Shown: positions 36,931 to 45,872 of the stretch, in pieces
Position numbering within the stretch: the first letter of the stretch is position 1
Layout: every line of letters starts with the position of its first letter
Assembly: GCA_005502925.1 (NCBI GenBank)
Contig: SCPD01000001.1
Coordinates: forward strand, 62,001 to 126,000
Reading direction: 5' to 3'
Source: Rhizobiales bacterium Y(2018)
GTDB taxonomy: Bacteria > Pseudomonadota > Alphaproteobacteria > Rhizobiales > Aestuariivirgaceae
DNA length: 64,000 bases
Program-made: the position numbers and the translations under genes
The notes under the pieces: model-generated
Databases searched by the model: none
Told to the model about the DNA's origin: nothing
Seen by the model: only the letters and a program-made list of their open reading frames with translations

Positions 36931-39900
36931 ATGCATCTTCTCGCCGCCCAGACCGGTGTCATTGACGGGGCCGCCGAAGCTATCGATCTCGCCCAGGAGC
37001 CGGGCGAGATCGTCGTGCTGTCGGCAGCCGACAGCGAACTCGCTTCCCTGGCCCGTGCCTGGGAAGCGGTTGCGCCGCCCGGCACCACACTGCGGCTCGC
37101 CAATCTGCTCACGCTGCAGCACAATCTCTCCGTCGACCTCTATCTCGAAAAGACGCTGGGCCATGCAAGGCTGATCGTGCTCAGGCTGCTCGGGGGCGCG
37201 CAATACTGGCCTTACGGCCTGGCCGAGATCGAAGCGCTGGCGCGCCACAACGGCATCAAGCTCGCGGTACTGCCGGGCGATGCCCATCCCGATCCCGCCC
37301 TCAACGACCATTCGACCTTGAGTCCCGCCGAGTGCGAGAGGCTTCGCCACTATCTCGTCTCCGGCGGGGAGCTCAACGCACAAGGCTTTCTGCGCCTCTG
37401 CCTCAATCTCCTGGAGCGCGGCGAGGCGCCCTCGCCCGCGGCCGCGCTTGCCAAAGCCGGCCTCTACAATAATAGCCAAGTCGGCGATGCACCGATGGCG
37501 GCAATCGTCTTCTACCGGTCCGTACTCGAAGGCGCCCAGACCGCCCCCGTCGATGCGCTCATTTCAGCCCTCAAGGCGCGCGGCATCGACAGTCTCGCGC
37601 TTTATGTGACGAGCCTCAAGGATGCGGCGAGTGCGCAATTCATCGCAGAAACATTCGACGCGACGCTGCCCGACATCATCCTCAATGCGACGGCTTTCGC
37701 TGTCTCCTCGGGGAGCAGCGCCATCGATACGCCCTTCACGCCCTATGACTGCCCGGTGCTGCAGGTCGTCTTCGCGGGCTCGGGCGAGACAAGCTGGCGC
37801 GACAGTGCGCAGGGCCTGAGCGCGCGCGATCTCGCCATGAATGTGGTTCTGCCCGAGCTCGACGGGCGGGTCTTCACACGCGCCGTCTCCTTCAAGGCGG
37901 ATGATCACTGGGACGAGCGCACCCAATGCCGGATCGTCACTTATCGGCCGGTGCCGGACCGCGTTGCCTTCACCGCCGATCTCGCCACTGCCTGGATCAA
38001 CCTCCGGCGCACGCAGCCCTCCGAGCGCCGCGTCGCGATCATCCTAGCCAACTATCCCAACAAGGATGGCCGCATCGCCAATGGCGTCGGCTATGACACG
38101 CCGGCAAGCAGCATCGCGATCCTCCGTGCGCTGACGGACGCGAGCTACGATGTCGGTGACATCCCGTCCGACGGCAACGGGCTCATCGAGGCGCTGCAGC
38201 GTGGGCGGACCAACGCGCACAGACATGACAGCGCCACGACGCTCGCCGCCGCCGACTATCGACGCCATTTCGCCGCTTTGCCGGCGGAGGTGCAAAGCGC
38301 CGTTACCGAACGCTGGGGCGCGCCGGAACGGGATCCGTTCTTCGCGGGCGACGCTTTCGCGCTGCCCGTCCTCGTCTATGGAAATGTGGTCGTCGCGATC
38401 CAGCCGGCGCGCGGCTACAATATCGATCCCAAGGCGACCTATCACGACCCGGCTTTGGTGCCGCCGCATGGCTATCTCGCCACCTATTTCTGGCTGCGCC
38501 ATCATTTCGACGTCCAGGCGGTCATCCACAACGGCAAGCATGGCAATCTCGAATGGCTGCCCGGTAAAGCGACGGCGCTCTCCGCCGCCTGCTATCCGGA
38601 GATCGCTTTTGGTCCCTTGCCGCATCTCTACCCCTTCATCGTCAATGATCCGGGCGAAGGCACGCAGGCGAAGCGCCGCGCCGCCGCCGTCATCATCGAT
38701 CACCTGACGCCGCCTTTGACGCGCGCCGAAACCTATGGGCCACTCAAGGATCTGGAAGCCCTCGTCGATGAATATTACCTCGCTTCCGGTCTCGACCACC
38801 GCCGCCTGACGGCCCTGAAACGCGATATTCTCGACCTCACCCGCAGCCAGCGGCTCGATGTCGATGCCGGCTTCACCGGCAATGAGGACAGCGACCTGCA
38901 GAAGCTCGACTCCTATCTCTGCGACCTGAAAGAGGCGCAGATCCGCGACGGACTCCATATTCTGGGGACCTCTCCCGAAGGCCGGCTCGAGACCGATCTT
39001 CTGGTGGCGCTGACCCGCGTGCCGCGCGGCCTCGGCGAGGAAGCCGACCAGTCGCTCATCCGCGCGCTCGCCGGCGATCTCGATTTCACGGATTTCGATC
39101 CGCTCACCTGCAACATGGGTATGGCTTGGGCCGGCCCGCATCCTCCTGCCCTCGCGGCGATCTCCAACGATCCCTGGCGCAGCCAGGGCGATACGGTCGA
39201 GCGGCTCGAGCTGCTCGCCGCGCGCTGCGTCGAGAACCGCAAGGGCGTCGGCCCGCAATCGGACAAGGTCATCGCCGAGATCACCCGCAGCATCGCACCG
39301 CGTCTGCGCAGTTCGGGCGAGAACGAGATGGCCGCCGTGCTCAAGGGCCTTGATGGTCGCTTCGTCAAACCCGGCCCCTCGGGCGCGCCGACACGCGGGC
39401 GGCTCGATGTCCTGCCCACGGGGCGCAATTTCTATTCGCTCGACAACCGCACCGTGCCGACGCCGACCGCCTGGACGCTCGGCCAGAAATCGGCCGAGGA
39501 CCTCCTTGCCCGTCACTTCCAGGATTTCGGCCGTTATCCAAAGGCGCTGGGCCTCTCGGCCTGGGGCACCTCCAATATGCGCACCGGCGGCGACGACATC
39601 GCGCAAGCTTTGGCGCTCATCGGGGTGAAACCCGTCTGGGAGCCGTCGAGCTGGCGGGTGACCGGATATGAGACAATCCCGTTGCCGAGGCTCGGCCGCC
39701 CGCGCGTCGACGTCACCTTGCGTATATCCGGATTCTTCCGCGACGCTTTCCCGGCCCAGATCGAGCTCCTCGACAAGGCCATCCGCGCGGTAGGCCAGCT
39801 CGACGAGCCTGAAGACGACAATCCGGTCGCGGCGCGCATGCGGAGCGAAGCAAAGACGCTCGAGACGGCCGGCATCGCCTCTGCAGAAGCCCTGCATGTC

Positions 39901-40611
39901 GCGGGCTATCGCATCTTCGGTTCGAAACCCGGCGCCTATGGCGCGGGTCTCCAGGCGCTGATCGACGAGCGGCTATGGGCCGAGCGCGGTGATCTCGCCC
40001 GCGCCTATATCACCTGGGGCGCTTATGCCTATGGCGCGCGTGATGAAGGCGCCAATGACGAGCGGGCTTTCAGCGAGCGCCTCAAACGCATCGAGGCCGT
40101 GGTCCACAACCAGGACAATCGCGAGCACGATCTTCTCGACTCCGACGACTATTATCAGTTCGAAGGCGGCATGAGCGCCGCGGTTGAGGAAATGTCGGGA
40201 CAGCGCCCGCGCGTCTATCACAATGACCATTCCCGCCCCGAACGCCCGGTGATCCGCACCCTCGAAGAGGAAGTCGGCCGCGTGGTGCGCTCGCGCGTCG
40301 TCAATCCGAAATGGATCAATGGCGTCAAGCGCCATGGCTATAAGGGCGCCTTCGAGATCGCCGCGACTGTCGATTACATGTTCGCCTTCGCGGCGACGAC
40401 GGGCGCGGTCGCCAGCCATCATTTCGATCTCGCTTATGACGCTTTTCTCGGTGACGAAGCGACGCGTGACTTCATCGCCCGCAACAACCCGGCCGCGCTC
40501 AAGGAAATCTCCGAGCGGCTCGAGGAAGCCATCGCCCGCGGTCTGTGGACTCCACGCTCCAATTCGGCCTATGCCCAGCTCAAATTGTTCAAGGAAGGAC
40601 ATCTCCCATGA
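36931..40611 (+). CDS. cobN: Aerobic cobaltochelatase subunit CobN
   Basis: 1226-residue large subunit of the ATP-dependent CobNST cobaltochelatase, which inserts cobalt into hydrogenobyrinic acid a,c-diamide. The start at 36931 gives the typical MHLLAAQTG and has GGAAGG upstream; an ATG eleven codons earlier abuts the REPIN element. Conserved segments include NGKHGNLEWLPGKATALS and the C-terminal RTLEEEVGRVVRSRVVNPKWI with YDAFLGDE. Length is near that of other alphaproteobacterial CobN (about 1260-1275). cobS and cobT are not in the window. Confidence 0.97.
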   Translation: MHLLAAQTGVIDGAAEAIDLAQEPGEIVVLSAADSELASLARAWEAVAPPGTTLRLANLLTLQHNLSVDLYLEKTLGHARLIVLRLLGGAQYWPYGLAEIEALARHNGIKLAVLPGDAHPDPALNDHSTLSPAECERLRHYLVSGGELNAQGFLRLCLNLLERGEAPSPAAALAKAGLYNNSQVGDAPMAAIVFYRSVLEGAQTAPVDALISALKARGIDSLALYVTSLKDAASAQFIAETFDATLPDIILNATAFAVSSGSSAIDTPFTPYDCPVLQVVFAGSGETSWRDSAQGLSARDLAMNVVLPELDGRVFTRAVSFKADDHWDERTQCRIVTYRPVPDRVAFTADLATAWINLRRTQPSERRVAIILANYPNKDGRIANGVGYDTPASSIAILRALTDASYDVGDIPSDGNGLIEALQRGRTNAHRHDSATTLAAADYRRHFAALPAEVQSAVTERWGAPERDPFFAGDAFALPVLVYGNVVVAIQPARGYNIDPKATYHDPALVPPHGYLATYFWLRHHFDVQAVIHNGKHGNLEWLPGKATALSAACYPEIAFGPLPHLYPFIVNDPGEGTQAKRRAAAVIIDHLTPPLTRAETYGPLKDLEALVDEYYLASGLDHRRLTALKRDILDLTRSQRLDVDAGFTGNEDSDLQKLDSYLCDLKEAQIRDGLHILGTSPEGRLETDLLVALTRVPRGLGEEADQSLIRALAGDLDFTDFDPLTCNMGMAWAGPHPPALAAISNDPWRSQGDTVERLELLAARCVENRKGVGPQSDKVIAEITRSIAPRLRSSGENEMAAVLKGLDGRFVKPGPSGAPTRGRLDVLPTGRNFYSLDNRTVPTPTAWTLGQKSAEDLLARHFQDFGRYPKALGLSAWGTSNMRTGGDDIAQALALIGVKPVWEPSSWRVTGYETIPLPRLGRPRVDVTLRISGFFRDAFPAQIELLDKAIRAVGQLDEPEDDNPVAARMRSEAKTLETAGIASAEALHVAGYRIFGSKPGAYGAGLQALIDERLWAERGDLARAYITWGAYAYGARDEGANDERAFSERLKRIEAVVHNQDNREHDLLDSDDYYQFEGGMSAAVEEMSGQRPRVYHNDHSRPERPVIRTLEEEVGRVVRSRVVNPKWINGVKRHGYKGAFEIAATVDYMFAFAATTGAVASHHFDLAYDAFLGDEATRDFIARNNPAALKEISERLEEAIARGLWTPRSNSAYAQLKLFKEGHLP

Positions 40612-41213
40612 GCGAAGATGAAAATGCCCGCCATCACGACAAGATGCAGAAGAAGAAGGCGGCCCGCGACAAGATCATGGCCGGCAAGACGATCGAGAAA
40701 GGTCTGCTCATCGTTCATACCGGCAAGGGCAAAGGCAAGTCGACCGCCGCCTTCGGCATGGTCTTCCGCTGCATCGGCCACGGCATGAAGGCCGGCGTGG
40801 TGCAGTTCGTCAAGGGCGCCTGGGCCACGGGCGAGCGCAGTGTGCTGGAGAAATTCCCCGAGCTGGTGACCATCAAGGCGATGGGCGAAGGTTTTACCTG
40901 GGAGACCCAGGACCGCGAGCGCGACATCGCCCATGCGCGCGCCGGCTGGGAAGAGGCCAAACGCATGATCGCCGATCCCGATTACAAGCTCGTGCTGCTC
41001 GACGAGCTCAATATCGTGCTGCGTTACGATTATCTCCCCGCCGACGAGATCATCGAGACCCTGCGCAACAAGCCGGCCGACAAGCATGTCATCGTCACCG
41101 GCCGCAACGCCAAGGAAGAACTGATCGAGATCGCCGACCTCGTCACCGAGATGGAACAGGTAAAGCACCCGTTCCGCTCCGGCGTGAAGGCGCAGATGGG
41201 GATCGAGTTTTAG
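40608..41213 (+). CDS. cobO: Cob(I)yrinic acid a,c-diamide adenosyltransferase CobO
   Basis: 201-residue adenosyltransferase of the CobA/CobO/BtuR class. The P-loop GKGKGKST is at residues 39-46. The sequence VVQFVKGAW follows, then LVLLDELNIVLRYDYL and the C-terminal VKHPFRSGVKAQMGIEF. It attaches the adenosyl group to the cobalt. The start overlaps the cobN stop (ATGA). Confidence 0.97.
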   Translation: MSEDENARHHDKMQKKKAARDKIMAGKTIEKGLLIVHTGKGKGKSTAAFGMVFRCIGHGMKAGVVQFVKGAWATGERSVLEKFPELVTIKAMGEGFTWETQDRERDIAHARAGWEEAKRMIADPDYKLVLLDELNIVLRYDYLPADEIIETLRNKPADKHVIVTGRNAKEELIEIADLVTEMEQVKHPFRSGVKAQMGIEF

Positions 41214-41238
41214 TCATACGAAGCGGCCTCTCCCGCTA

Positions 41239-41352
41239 ACCTCACCCTGAGGTGCGAGCAAAGCGAGCCTCGAAGGGTATGTTTCAACGCTCTCGCTCTA
41301 TCCTGAGGGACGCTTCGAGGCCCGGCTGCGCCGGGCACCTCAGCGTGAGGGT
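41239..41352. repeat. REPIN-like element, family C copy 1
   Basis: 114-base element after cobO. The left end CCTCACCCTGAGGTGC and the right end GCACCTCAGCGTGAGGG are inverted. Each is followed inward by a smaller hairpin (GAGCAAAGCGAGCCTCGAAG; CTTCGAGGCCCGGCTGCGCC). A second copy is at 55481-55594. Confidence 0.85.
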
Positions 41353-41371
41353 GTTGTGCGAGGGTGTTGCG

Positions 41372-41875
41372 CTAGCACTGCCAGCCTTTCTCCGAGCGCA
41401 GCGACTTCGTCACATGGCCGACGATCGCGTCGAATTCTTTCTTGCGGCTGGCGGGATATTCAAGCCTGACATGATTGGCGATCTGGCCGTCGCAGGCCTG
41501 GATGATCTTCTCGAAGACGATCTGATCGCCCTTCGTCCCTGAAAAGGCGTACCAGTCCTTCTTGCCGGCCGTATAGGAAATGTCCCAGCCGTCCTGCTTG
41601 TCATAGGAGACAACGCGCTCAGCATATTGCGCGAAGCTCTCGTCTTCGAGCGAGGCGGCCAGTGAACCCCAGACCGCAATCGTCGCGTCGCCTTCGGGCG
41701 AGGTAAATCTGCGGCCATCGTCATTGGCGGGCGCCTCGCCTTCCTTGTAGTCGGCCGGGATGTCGGCCGTGGCGCCGAAGCGGTCATTCACATAGGTCCG
41801 CCATTCGGCCGCCAAGGCGGCACTGGTCAGCGTCGCGGTCAACACCAACGCGACATACCAAGACTTCATCATCAA
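41372..41875 (-). CDS. Exported protein of unknown function
   Basis: 167-residue protein with a Sec signal peptide (cleavage after SAALA, about residue 22). The mature domain starts AEWRTYVNDRFGATADIPADY and contains the paired cysteines C128 and C167 (the C-terminal residue). The opening resembles the start of small secreted domains of the PsbP/DUF-type (text of the kind YVNDRFG..ADIP), but no family can be named with confidence. It overlaps the upstream lipoprotein gene by four bases (ATGA), so both belong to one operon on the strand opposite to the cob genes. Confidence 0.75.
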   Translation of the reverse strand: MMMKSWYVALVLTATLTSAALAAEWRTYVNDRFGATADIPADYKEGEAPANDDGRRFTSPEGDATIAVWGSLAASLEDESFAQYAERVVSYDKQDGWDISYTAGKKDWYAFSGTKGDQIVFEKIIQACDGQIANHVRLEYPASRKKEFDAIVGHVTKSLRSEKGWQC

Positions 41876-42723
41876 TCCCTTCCAGTCTGGCTCTGCTTCA
41901 GGCTGCGGATGATATTGCTCAGATCCTGCTGAGTCTGCTGCGGCACGCCGGTGGCCGGGCGGGCACCCTGGCGCGGCTGCGCCGAAGGCTGGCCTTGAGT
42001 GGCCCGCGTCTGCGGCTGCGGGCCGCCGAAATTGGTCACATAAACAGGCGACGGCGGCACGGCGCGGATCGGCGCCATGGCGATATTGAGGGTGTGCACG
42101 TCCTCGCGGCCGGCGGCGAGGCCGGCGCTGCCGCCCAGCTCATAGTCTCCGATCCGGATGATGTTGTAGCCGGGATCGAGACCCGCCCCCGCCTCGATGC
42201 CGAATTCGATGATGTAGCCCATGCCGTCGGTCTGCTGGGCGATGCCGGCCGCCTCGACCGCCTCGGCGGCGCGTGCGATCCAGGTCTTGAGACCGAGATG
42301 GCCTTTGAGCCGCGGCTCGGGCCCGCGCTCAGGCCTGAAGCCGGCACATTCGGCCCGGTTCAGGCCGGCCAGCGTGGTCGAGAAAGTCACCGAGGAGACG
42401 CTCTGGGCTTTGGCGGCACGGCGCGCATGGGCGCCCATATGGAAGCTGTCGGTGACCTGGATGGGCACCAGGATCTGCGCCGTGACGCCGCCGCTCCTGG
42501 CCTCGGTGACATCGAGGGTCAGCTCGATGCCGGCCGCCCAGTTGGTGAGCCAGGGGTGGCGACCGGCATTCTCGGCATAGGCCGCCGCCAGCTCGCATTT
42601 CACATTGCGCAGGATGTCGGCGACGCCAACACCCCGTTCATAAGGCAGGCTCGGCACCGAGGCGCAGGCCGCCAGCACCGTGAGAAAGCCCAAAGCCGAT
42701 AATCTGCGAATCGCCAGAATCAA
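41872..42723 (-). CDS. Predicted lipoprotein of unknown function
   Basis: About 283 residues. No ATG stands near the signal sequence; the best start is TTG at 42723, preceded by AGGTGAGG, giving LILAIRRLSALGFLTVLAAC with the lipobox cysteine at residue 20. The mature part contains a ~200-residue domain (IELTLDVTEARSGGVTAQIL, then PGYNIIRIGDYELGGSAGLA) and a C-terminal Gln/Pro/Thr-rich tail. No family recognised. The open frame continues far upstream into the cbiX leader, but this part has no lipoprotein features and was rejected. Confidence 0.6.
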   Translation of the reverse strand: MILAIRRLSALGFLTVLAACASVPSLPYERGVGVADILRNVKCELAAAYAENAGRHPWLTNWAAGIELTLDVTEARSGGVTAQILVPIQVTDSFHMGAHARRAAKAQSVSSVTFSTTLAGLNRAECAGFRPERGPEPRLKGHLGLKTWIARAAEAVEAAGIAQQTDGMGYIIEFGIEAGAGLDPGYNIIRIGDYELGGSAGLAAGREDVHTLNIAMAPIRAVPPSPVYVTNFGGPQPQTRATQGQPSAQPRQGARPATGVPQQTQQDLSNIIRSLKQSQTGRD

Positions 42724-42837
42724 TTCCTCACCTGACGTAGAGCTACAGCCCTGCCCGCTGTCGCTCAATCCCCGCCGGACGTCGCGGCGGCGATTGACCC
42801 ACGAACCCGCCCCCGCTAGGTGTGCGGGCACGCAAGA

Positions 42838-42975
42838 CAAGCAGCGTTCCATGCAAGGAACTGAAAGCAAGTCCGGTGCGGCCGACCCAAATCGGGGGCC
42901 AATGCCGGAGCTGCAGCGAAAACCCGGCACACTGTGCCTGGAACCCTGTCCTTTCTTGCGCAACGAAAAGGCAGG
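42838..42975 (+). ncRNA. Candidate abbreviated cobalamin-riboswitch-like leader of cbiX
   Basis: The leader shares CGGTGCGG (42874-42881) and the 14-mer GACCCAAATCGGGG (42884-42897) with the canonical riboswitch at 34470-34665, in the same order and spacing, followed by CCGGAGCTGC. The usual CCCCGCAACTG core, GCCACTG and B12 box are absent. Instead a small hairpin (GGCAC/GTGCC) and a hairpin at 42945-42975 (CCTG and CCTTTC pairing with GAAAAGG and CAGG) occur. The latter hides the AAGGCAGG ribosome binding site just before ATG 42980. This suggests translational control, possibly by cobalamin. The class is uncertain. Confidence 0.55.
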
Positions 42976-42979
42976 ACCC

Positions 42980-44044
42980 ATGCAGACGAAAACCGGTGTG
43001 ATGTTGTGCGGCCATGGCAGCCGCGACGAGGATGCCGTCCAGGAATTCGCCGTCCTGGCCAAGCATCTGAAGAGCCGGTTTCCGGACACCCCCGTCGAAT
43101 TCGGCTATCTCGAATTCGCCACGCCGATCATCCGCGACGGCCTCGACAAGCTCCGCGCCGAAGGCGTCGACAAGGTGCTGGCCGTGCCGGGCATGTTGTT
43201 CGCCGCCGGCCATGCCAAGAACGACATCCCCTCGGTGCTCAACACCTATGCCGTCAAGAACGGGCTCAGGATCGATTACGGCAAGGAGCTCGGCATCGAT
43301 CCCAAGATGATGCGCGCCGCCGCCGACCGCGTCGAGGAAGCCTTGCGCGATGCGCCGGGCGATATCGGCCGGCATGAGACCTTGCTGGTGGTCGTCGGTC
43401 GCGGCGCCTCCGATCCCGACGCCAATTCCAACGTCTCCAAGGTCACACGCCTGTTGTGGGAAGGCTTCGGCTTCGGCTGGGCCGAGACCGCTTATTCGGG
43501 CGTCACCTTCCCGCTGGTCGAGCCCGCGCTCGAACATGCCGCGCGGCTCAATTATCGCCGCATCATCGTCTTCCCGTATTTCCTTTTCACCGGCATCCTG
43601 GTGCAGCGCATCTATGACGCGACCGATGCGGTGGCGAAGCGTTATCCCGGCATCCAGTTCATCAAGGCGCCCTATCTCAACGACCACCCGGCGGTGATCG
43701 ACACCTTCGTCGAGCGGGTCGAGCAGATCGTCACCGGCGAGACGGCGATGAACTGCCAGATGTGCAAGTTCCGCACCCAGATACTGGGCTTCGAGGCGGA
43801 AGTCGGCGCGCCGCAGGAGAGCCATCATCACCATGTCGAGGGAATCGGTACCGGCAAGGCGGATGATCACGATCACGACCATGATCACGACCATCACCAT
43901 CATCACGGGCATGGTCACCATCATGATCACGGCCACGACCACCATCACCATGGTGACGGCCATGACCATGATCACGGGCATCATCACCACCCCTATCCGC
44001 ATGCCGACCATCCACTCGGCCCCCGGAGCATGAAGAAGACGTGA
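42980..44044 (+). CDS. cbiX: CbiX-type sirohydrochlorin cobaltochelatase with His-rich tail
   Basis: 354-residue two-domain CbiX-long protein. The N-domain has VMLCGHGSRDEDAVQEF (metal/tetrapyrrole His at residue 12) and MLFAAGHAKNDIP. The C-domain has VVVGRGASDPDANSN and FPYFLFTGILVQRI. A CQMCKF pair near residue 257 may bind an iron-sulfur cluster, as in CbiX-long enzymes. Residues ~281-345 are dominated by histidine and aspartate (a metal store). It inserts cobalt early, which belongs to the anaerobic route, yet the neighbours are aerobic-type enzymes. The start at 42980 is set by the ribosome binding site and the CbiX N-terminus. Confidence 0.9.
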   Translation: MQTKTGVMLCGHGSRDEDAVQEFAVLAKHLKSRFPDTPVEFGYLEFATPIIRDGLDKLRAEGVDKVLAVPGMLFAAGHAKNDIPSVLNTYAVKNGLRIDYGKELGIDPKMMRAAADRVEEALRDAPGDIGRHETLLVVVGRGASDPDANSNVSKVTRLLWEGFGFGWAETAYSGVTFPLVEPALEHAARLNYRRIIVFPYFLFTGILVQRIYDATDAVAKRYPGIQFIKAPYLNDHPAVIDTFVERVEQIVTGETAMNCQMCKFRTQILGFEAEVGAPQESHHHHVEGIGTGKADDHDHDHDHDHHHHHGHGHHHDHGHDHHHHGDGHDHDHGHHHHPYPHADHPLGPRSMKKT

Positions 44045-44670
44045 GAGACTATCTAAGCGATCCGGCCGAGATCTACCGGCGTTCCTTCGCGACGATCCGG
44101 GCCGAGGCCGACCTCTCCAGCTTCGCCATGGCGGCGCGCCCGATCGCCGAACGCGTCATCCATGCCTGCGGTATGACCGATATCGTCAGCGATCTGCGCA
44201 TCTCGGACGAACTGCCCGGCGCCATTGCAGGTGCGCTCAAGGCTGGAAAGCCCATCTTCACCGACAGCGAAATGGTGCGTCAGGGCATTATCGCCCGGTC
44301 GCTGCCGGCAGGTGTCGAGATCATCTGTACGCTGAACGACCCACAAGCGCGCGAATTGGGTCTCGGCCGGCAGATCACCCGTTCGGCCGCCGCCGTCTCG
44401 CTCTGGCTGCCGCGCCTCAAAGGTGCCGTGGCCGTGATCGGCAATGCGCCGACCGCCCTCTTCGCGTTGCTCGAGGCCCTGGATGCCGGCGCCGACAGAC
44501 CGGCCGCCATTGTCGGCATGCCGGTGGGTTTCATCGGCGCTCAGGAATCCAAGGACGAGCTGGAGCACAATCCACGCACTGTGCCCTTCGCCACCATCCT
44601 GGGCCGGCGTGGCGGCTCGGCCATGGCGTCTTCGGTCGTCAACGCCGTCGCTGCGGAGCTTTCACCATGA
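44041..44670 (+). CDS. cobH: Precorrin-8X methylmutase
   Basis: 209-residue CobH/CbiC enzyme that moves a methyl group from C11 to C12 to give hydrogenobyrinic acid. Typical text: YRRSFATIRAEADL, AVIGNAPTALFALLEAL (with the active-site neighbourhood), IVGMPVGFIGAQESKDEL. The GTG start overlaps the cbiX stop (GTGA). Length is normal. Confidence 0.96.
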   Translation: MRDYLSDPAEIYRRSFATIRAEADLSSFAMAARPIAERVIHACGMTDIVSDLRISDELPGAIAGALKAGKPIFTDSEMVRQGIIARSLPAGVEIICTLNDPQARELGLGRQITRSAAAVSLWLPRLKGAVAVIGNAPTALFALLEALDAGADRPAAIVGMPVGFIGAQESKDELEHNPRTVPFATILGRRGGSAMASSVVNAVAAELSP

Positions 44671-45872
44671 TCAAATGGCTGACCATCCTCGGCATGGGTG
44701 AAGACGGGCTCGCCGGCCTGTCGCCCCGCGCCCGCACACTCCTTGACGGCGCCGAGGTCATCGTCGGTTCCACGCGGCTCTTCGGCTTGATCGGCGAGAC
44801 GAAAGCCGAGCGGCAGGAATGGCCGCAGCCCTTCAGCGCTGTCATCGACCGCATCAAGCCTTTGCGCGGACGCGCCACCGTCGTACTCGCGACCGGCGAT
44901 CCGCTCAATTATGGCGTCGCGCGCAAGCTCATGGAGATCGTGTCTTTCGCCGAGATGGAGATCGTGCCGCATCTCTCCTCCTTCAGCCTCGCCGCCGCCC
45001 GGATGGGCTGGCCCCTCGGCGATTGCGACACGATCACGCTCCATGGCCGACCGGCCGCCAATCTCGAGGCCTTCATTCAGCCCGACGCACGGATCCTGGC
45101 GCTCACCGCCCATGCCTCGACGATTTCCGAAGTCGTGCGCCGCCTCTGTGCGCGCGGCTATGGCCTGAGCGACATCACCGTGCTCGAGAATATGGGCGGC
45201 CCACGCGAGAGCCGCGCCACCTTCCGTGCCGATGAGGCATTGCCGCGCGCGTTCTCCGATCTCAACACGCTCGCCATCCATTGCCATGCGAAACCGGGCG
45301 CAGCCCTTCTGTCGCGCGTACCGGGCCTTCCCGACGACGCCTATCTGCATGACGGCCAGCTCACCAAGCGCGAGGTGCGCGCCGCCACCCTTGCCGCGCT
45401 CGGTCCTTATCCCGACGCGCTTCTGTGGGATGTCGGCGCAGGCTCAGGCTCGATCGCCATCGAATGGATGCGGGCCGCCCGCGGCGCCCGTGCCATCGCC
45501 TTCGAAAGCCATGCCGAGCGCCTCAAGATGATCGGCGAGAATGCCGACCGGCTCGGTACCCCACGTCTCACCGTCATCGCCGGCGCAGCGCCGGCAAGCC
45601 TCAAAGGCCAGCCCCGGCCCGATGCCGTCTTCATCGGCGGCGGCATGGGCGTTCCCGGCGTCTTCGAGGAGAGCTGGGCGGCGCTCAAACCGCAAGGCCG
45701 CATGGTCGCCAATGTGGTGACGCTCGAAGGCGAGCTGCATCTCGTCGACCTGCAGGAGAAACATGGCGGTGAACTGGTCCGCATCGAAGTCTCCCATCTC
45801 GACCGTATCGGCAGCTTGCGCGCCCTCAAGCCGCGCATGCCGGTGCTCCAGTGGCGGGCGGTGAAACCATGA
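44667..45872 (+). CDS. cobL: Precorrin-6Y C5,15-methyltransferase (decarboxylating)
   Basis: 401-residue bifunctional enzyme. The N-terminal tetrapyrrole-methylase domain (ILGMGEDGLAGLSPRAR, then LATGDPLNYGVARKL) acts at C5. The C-terminal CbiT-like domain, with the SAM motif WDVGAGSGSIAIEWMR near residue 254, methylates C15 and decarboxylates the acetate side chain. It overlaps cobH by four bases. cobK, the reductase that normally makes its substrate, is not in the window. Confidence 0.96.
   Translation: MIKWLTILGMGEDGLAGLSPRARTLLDGAEVIVGSTRLFGLIGETKAERQEWPQPFSAVIDRIKPLRGRATVVLATGDPLNYGVARKLMEIVSFAEMEIVPHLSSFSLAAARMGWPLGDCDTITLHGRPAANLEAFIQPDARILALTAHASTISEVVRRLCARGYGLSDITVLENMGGPRESRATFRADEALPRAFSDLNTLAIHCHAKPGAALLSRVPGLPDDAYLHDGQLTKREVRAATLAALGPYPDALLWDVGAGSGSIAIEWMRAARGARAIAFESHAERLKMIGENADRLGTPRLTVIAGAAPASLKGQPRPDAVFIGGGMGVPGVFEESWAALKPQGRMVANVVTLEGELHLVDLQEKHGGELVRIEVSHLDRIGSLRALKPRMPVLQWRAVKP

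Noticed and set aside
38044-39897. Long minus-strand open frame opposite cobN
   Set aside because: Shadow of cobN in the complementary phase; no motif, no ribosome binding site, and neighbours show no such gene.
43824-44015. Short repeats of CAC/CAT/GAT triplets, first seen as a possible repeat array
   Set aside because: They are histidine/aspartate codons of the CbiX tail, in frame; spacing is irregular and no spacer pattern of a CRISPR exists.
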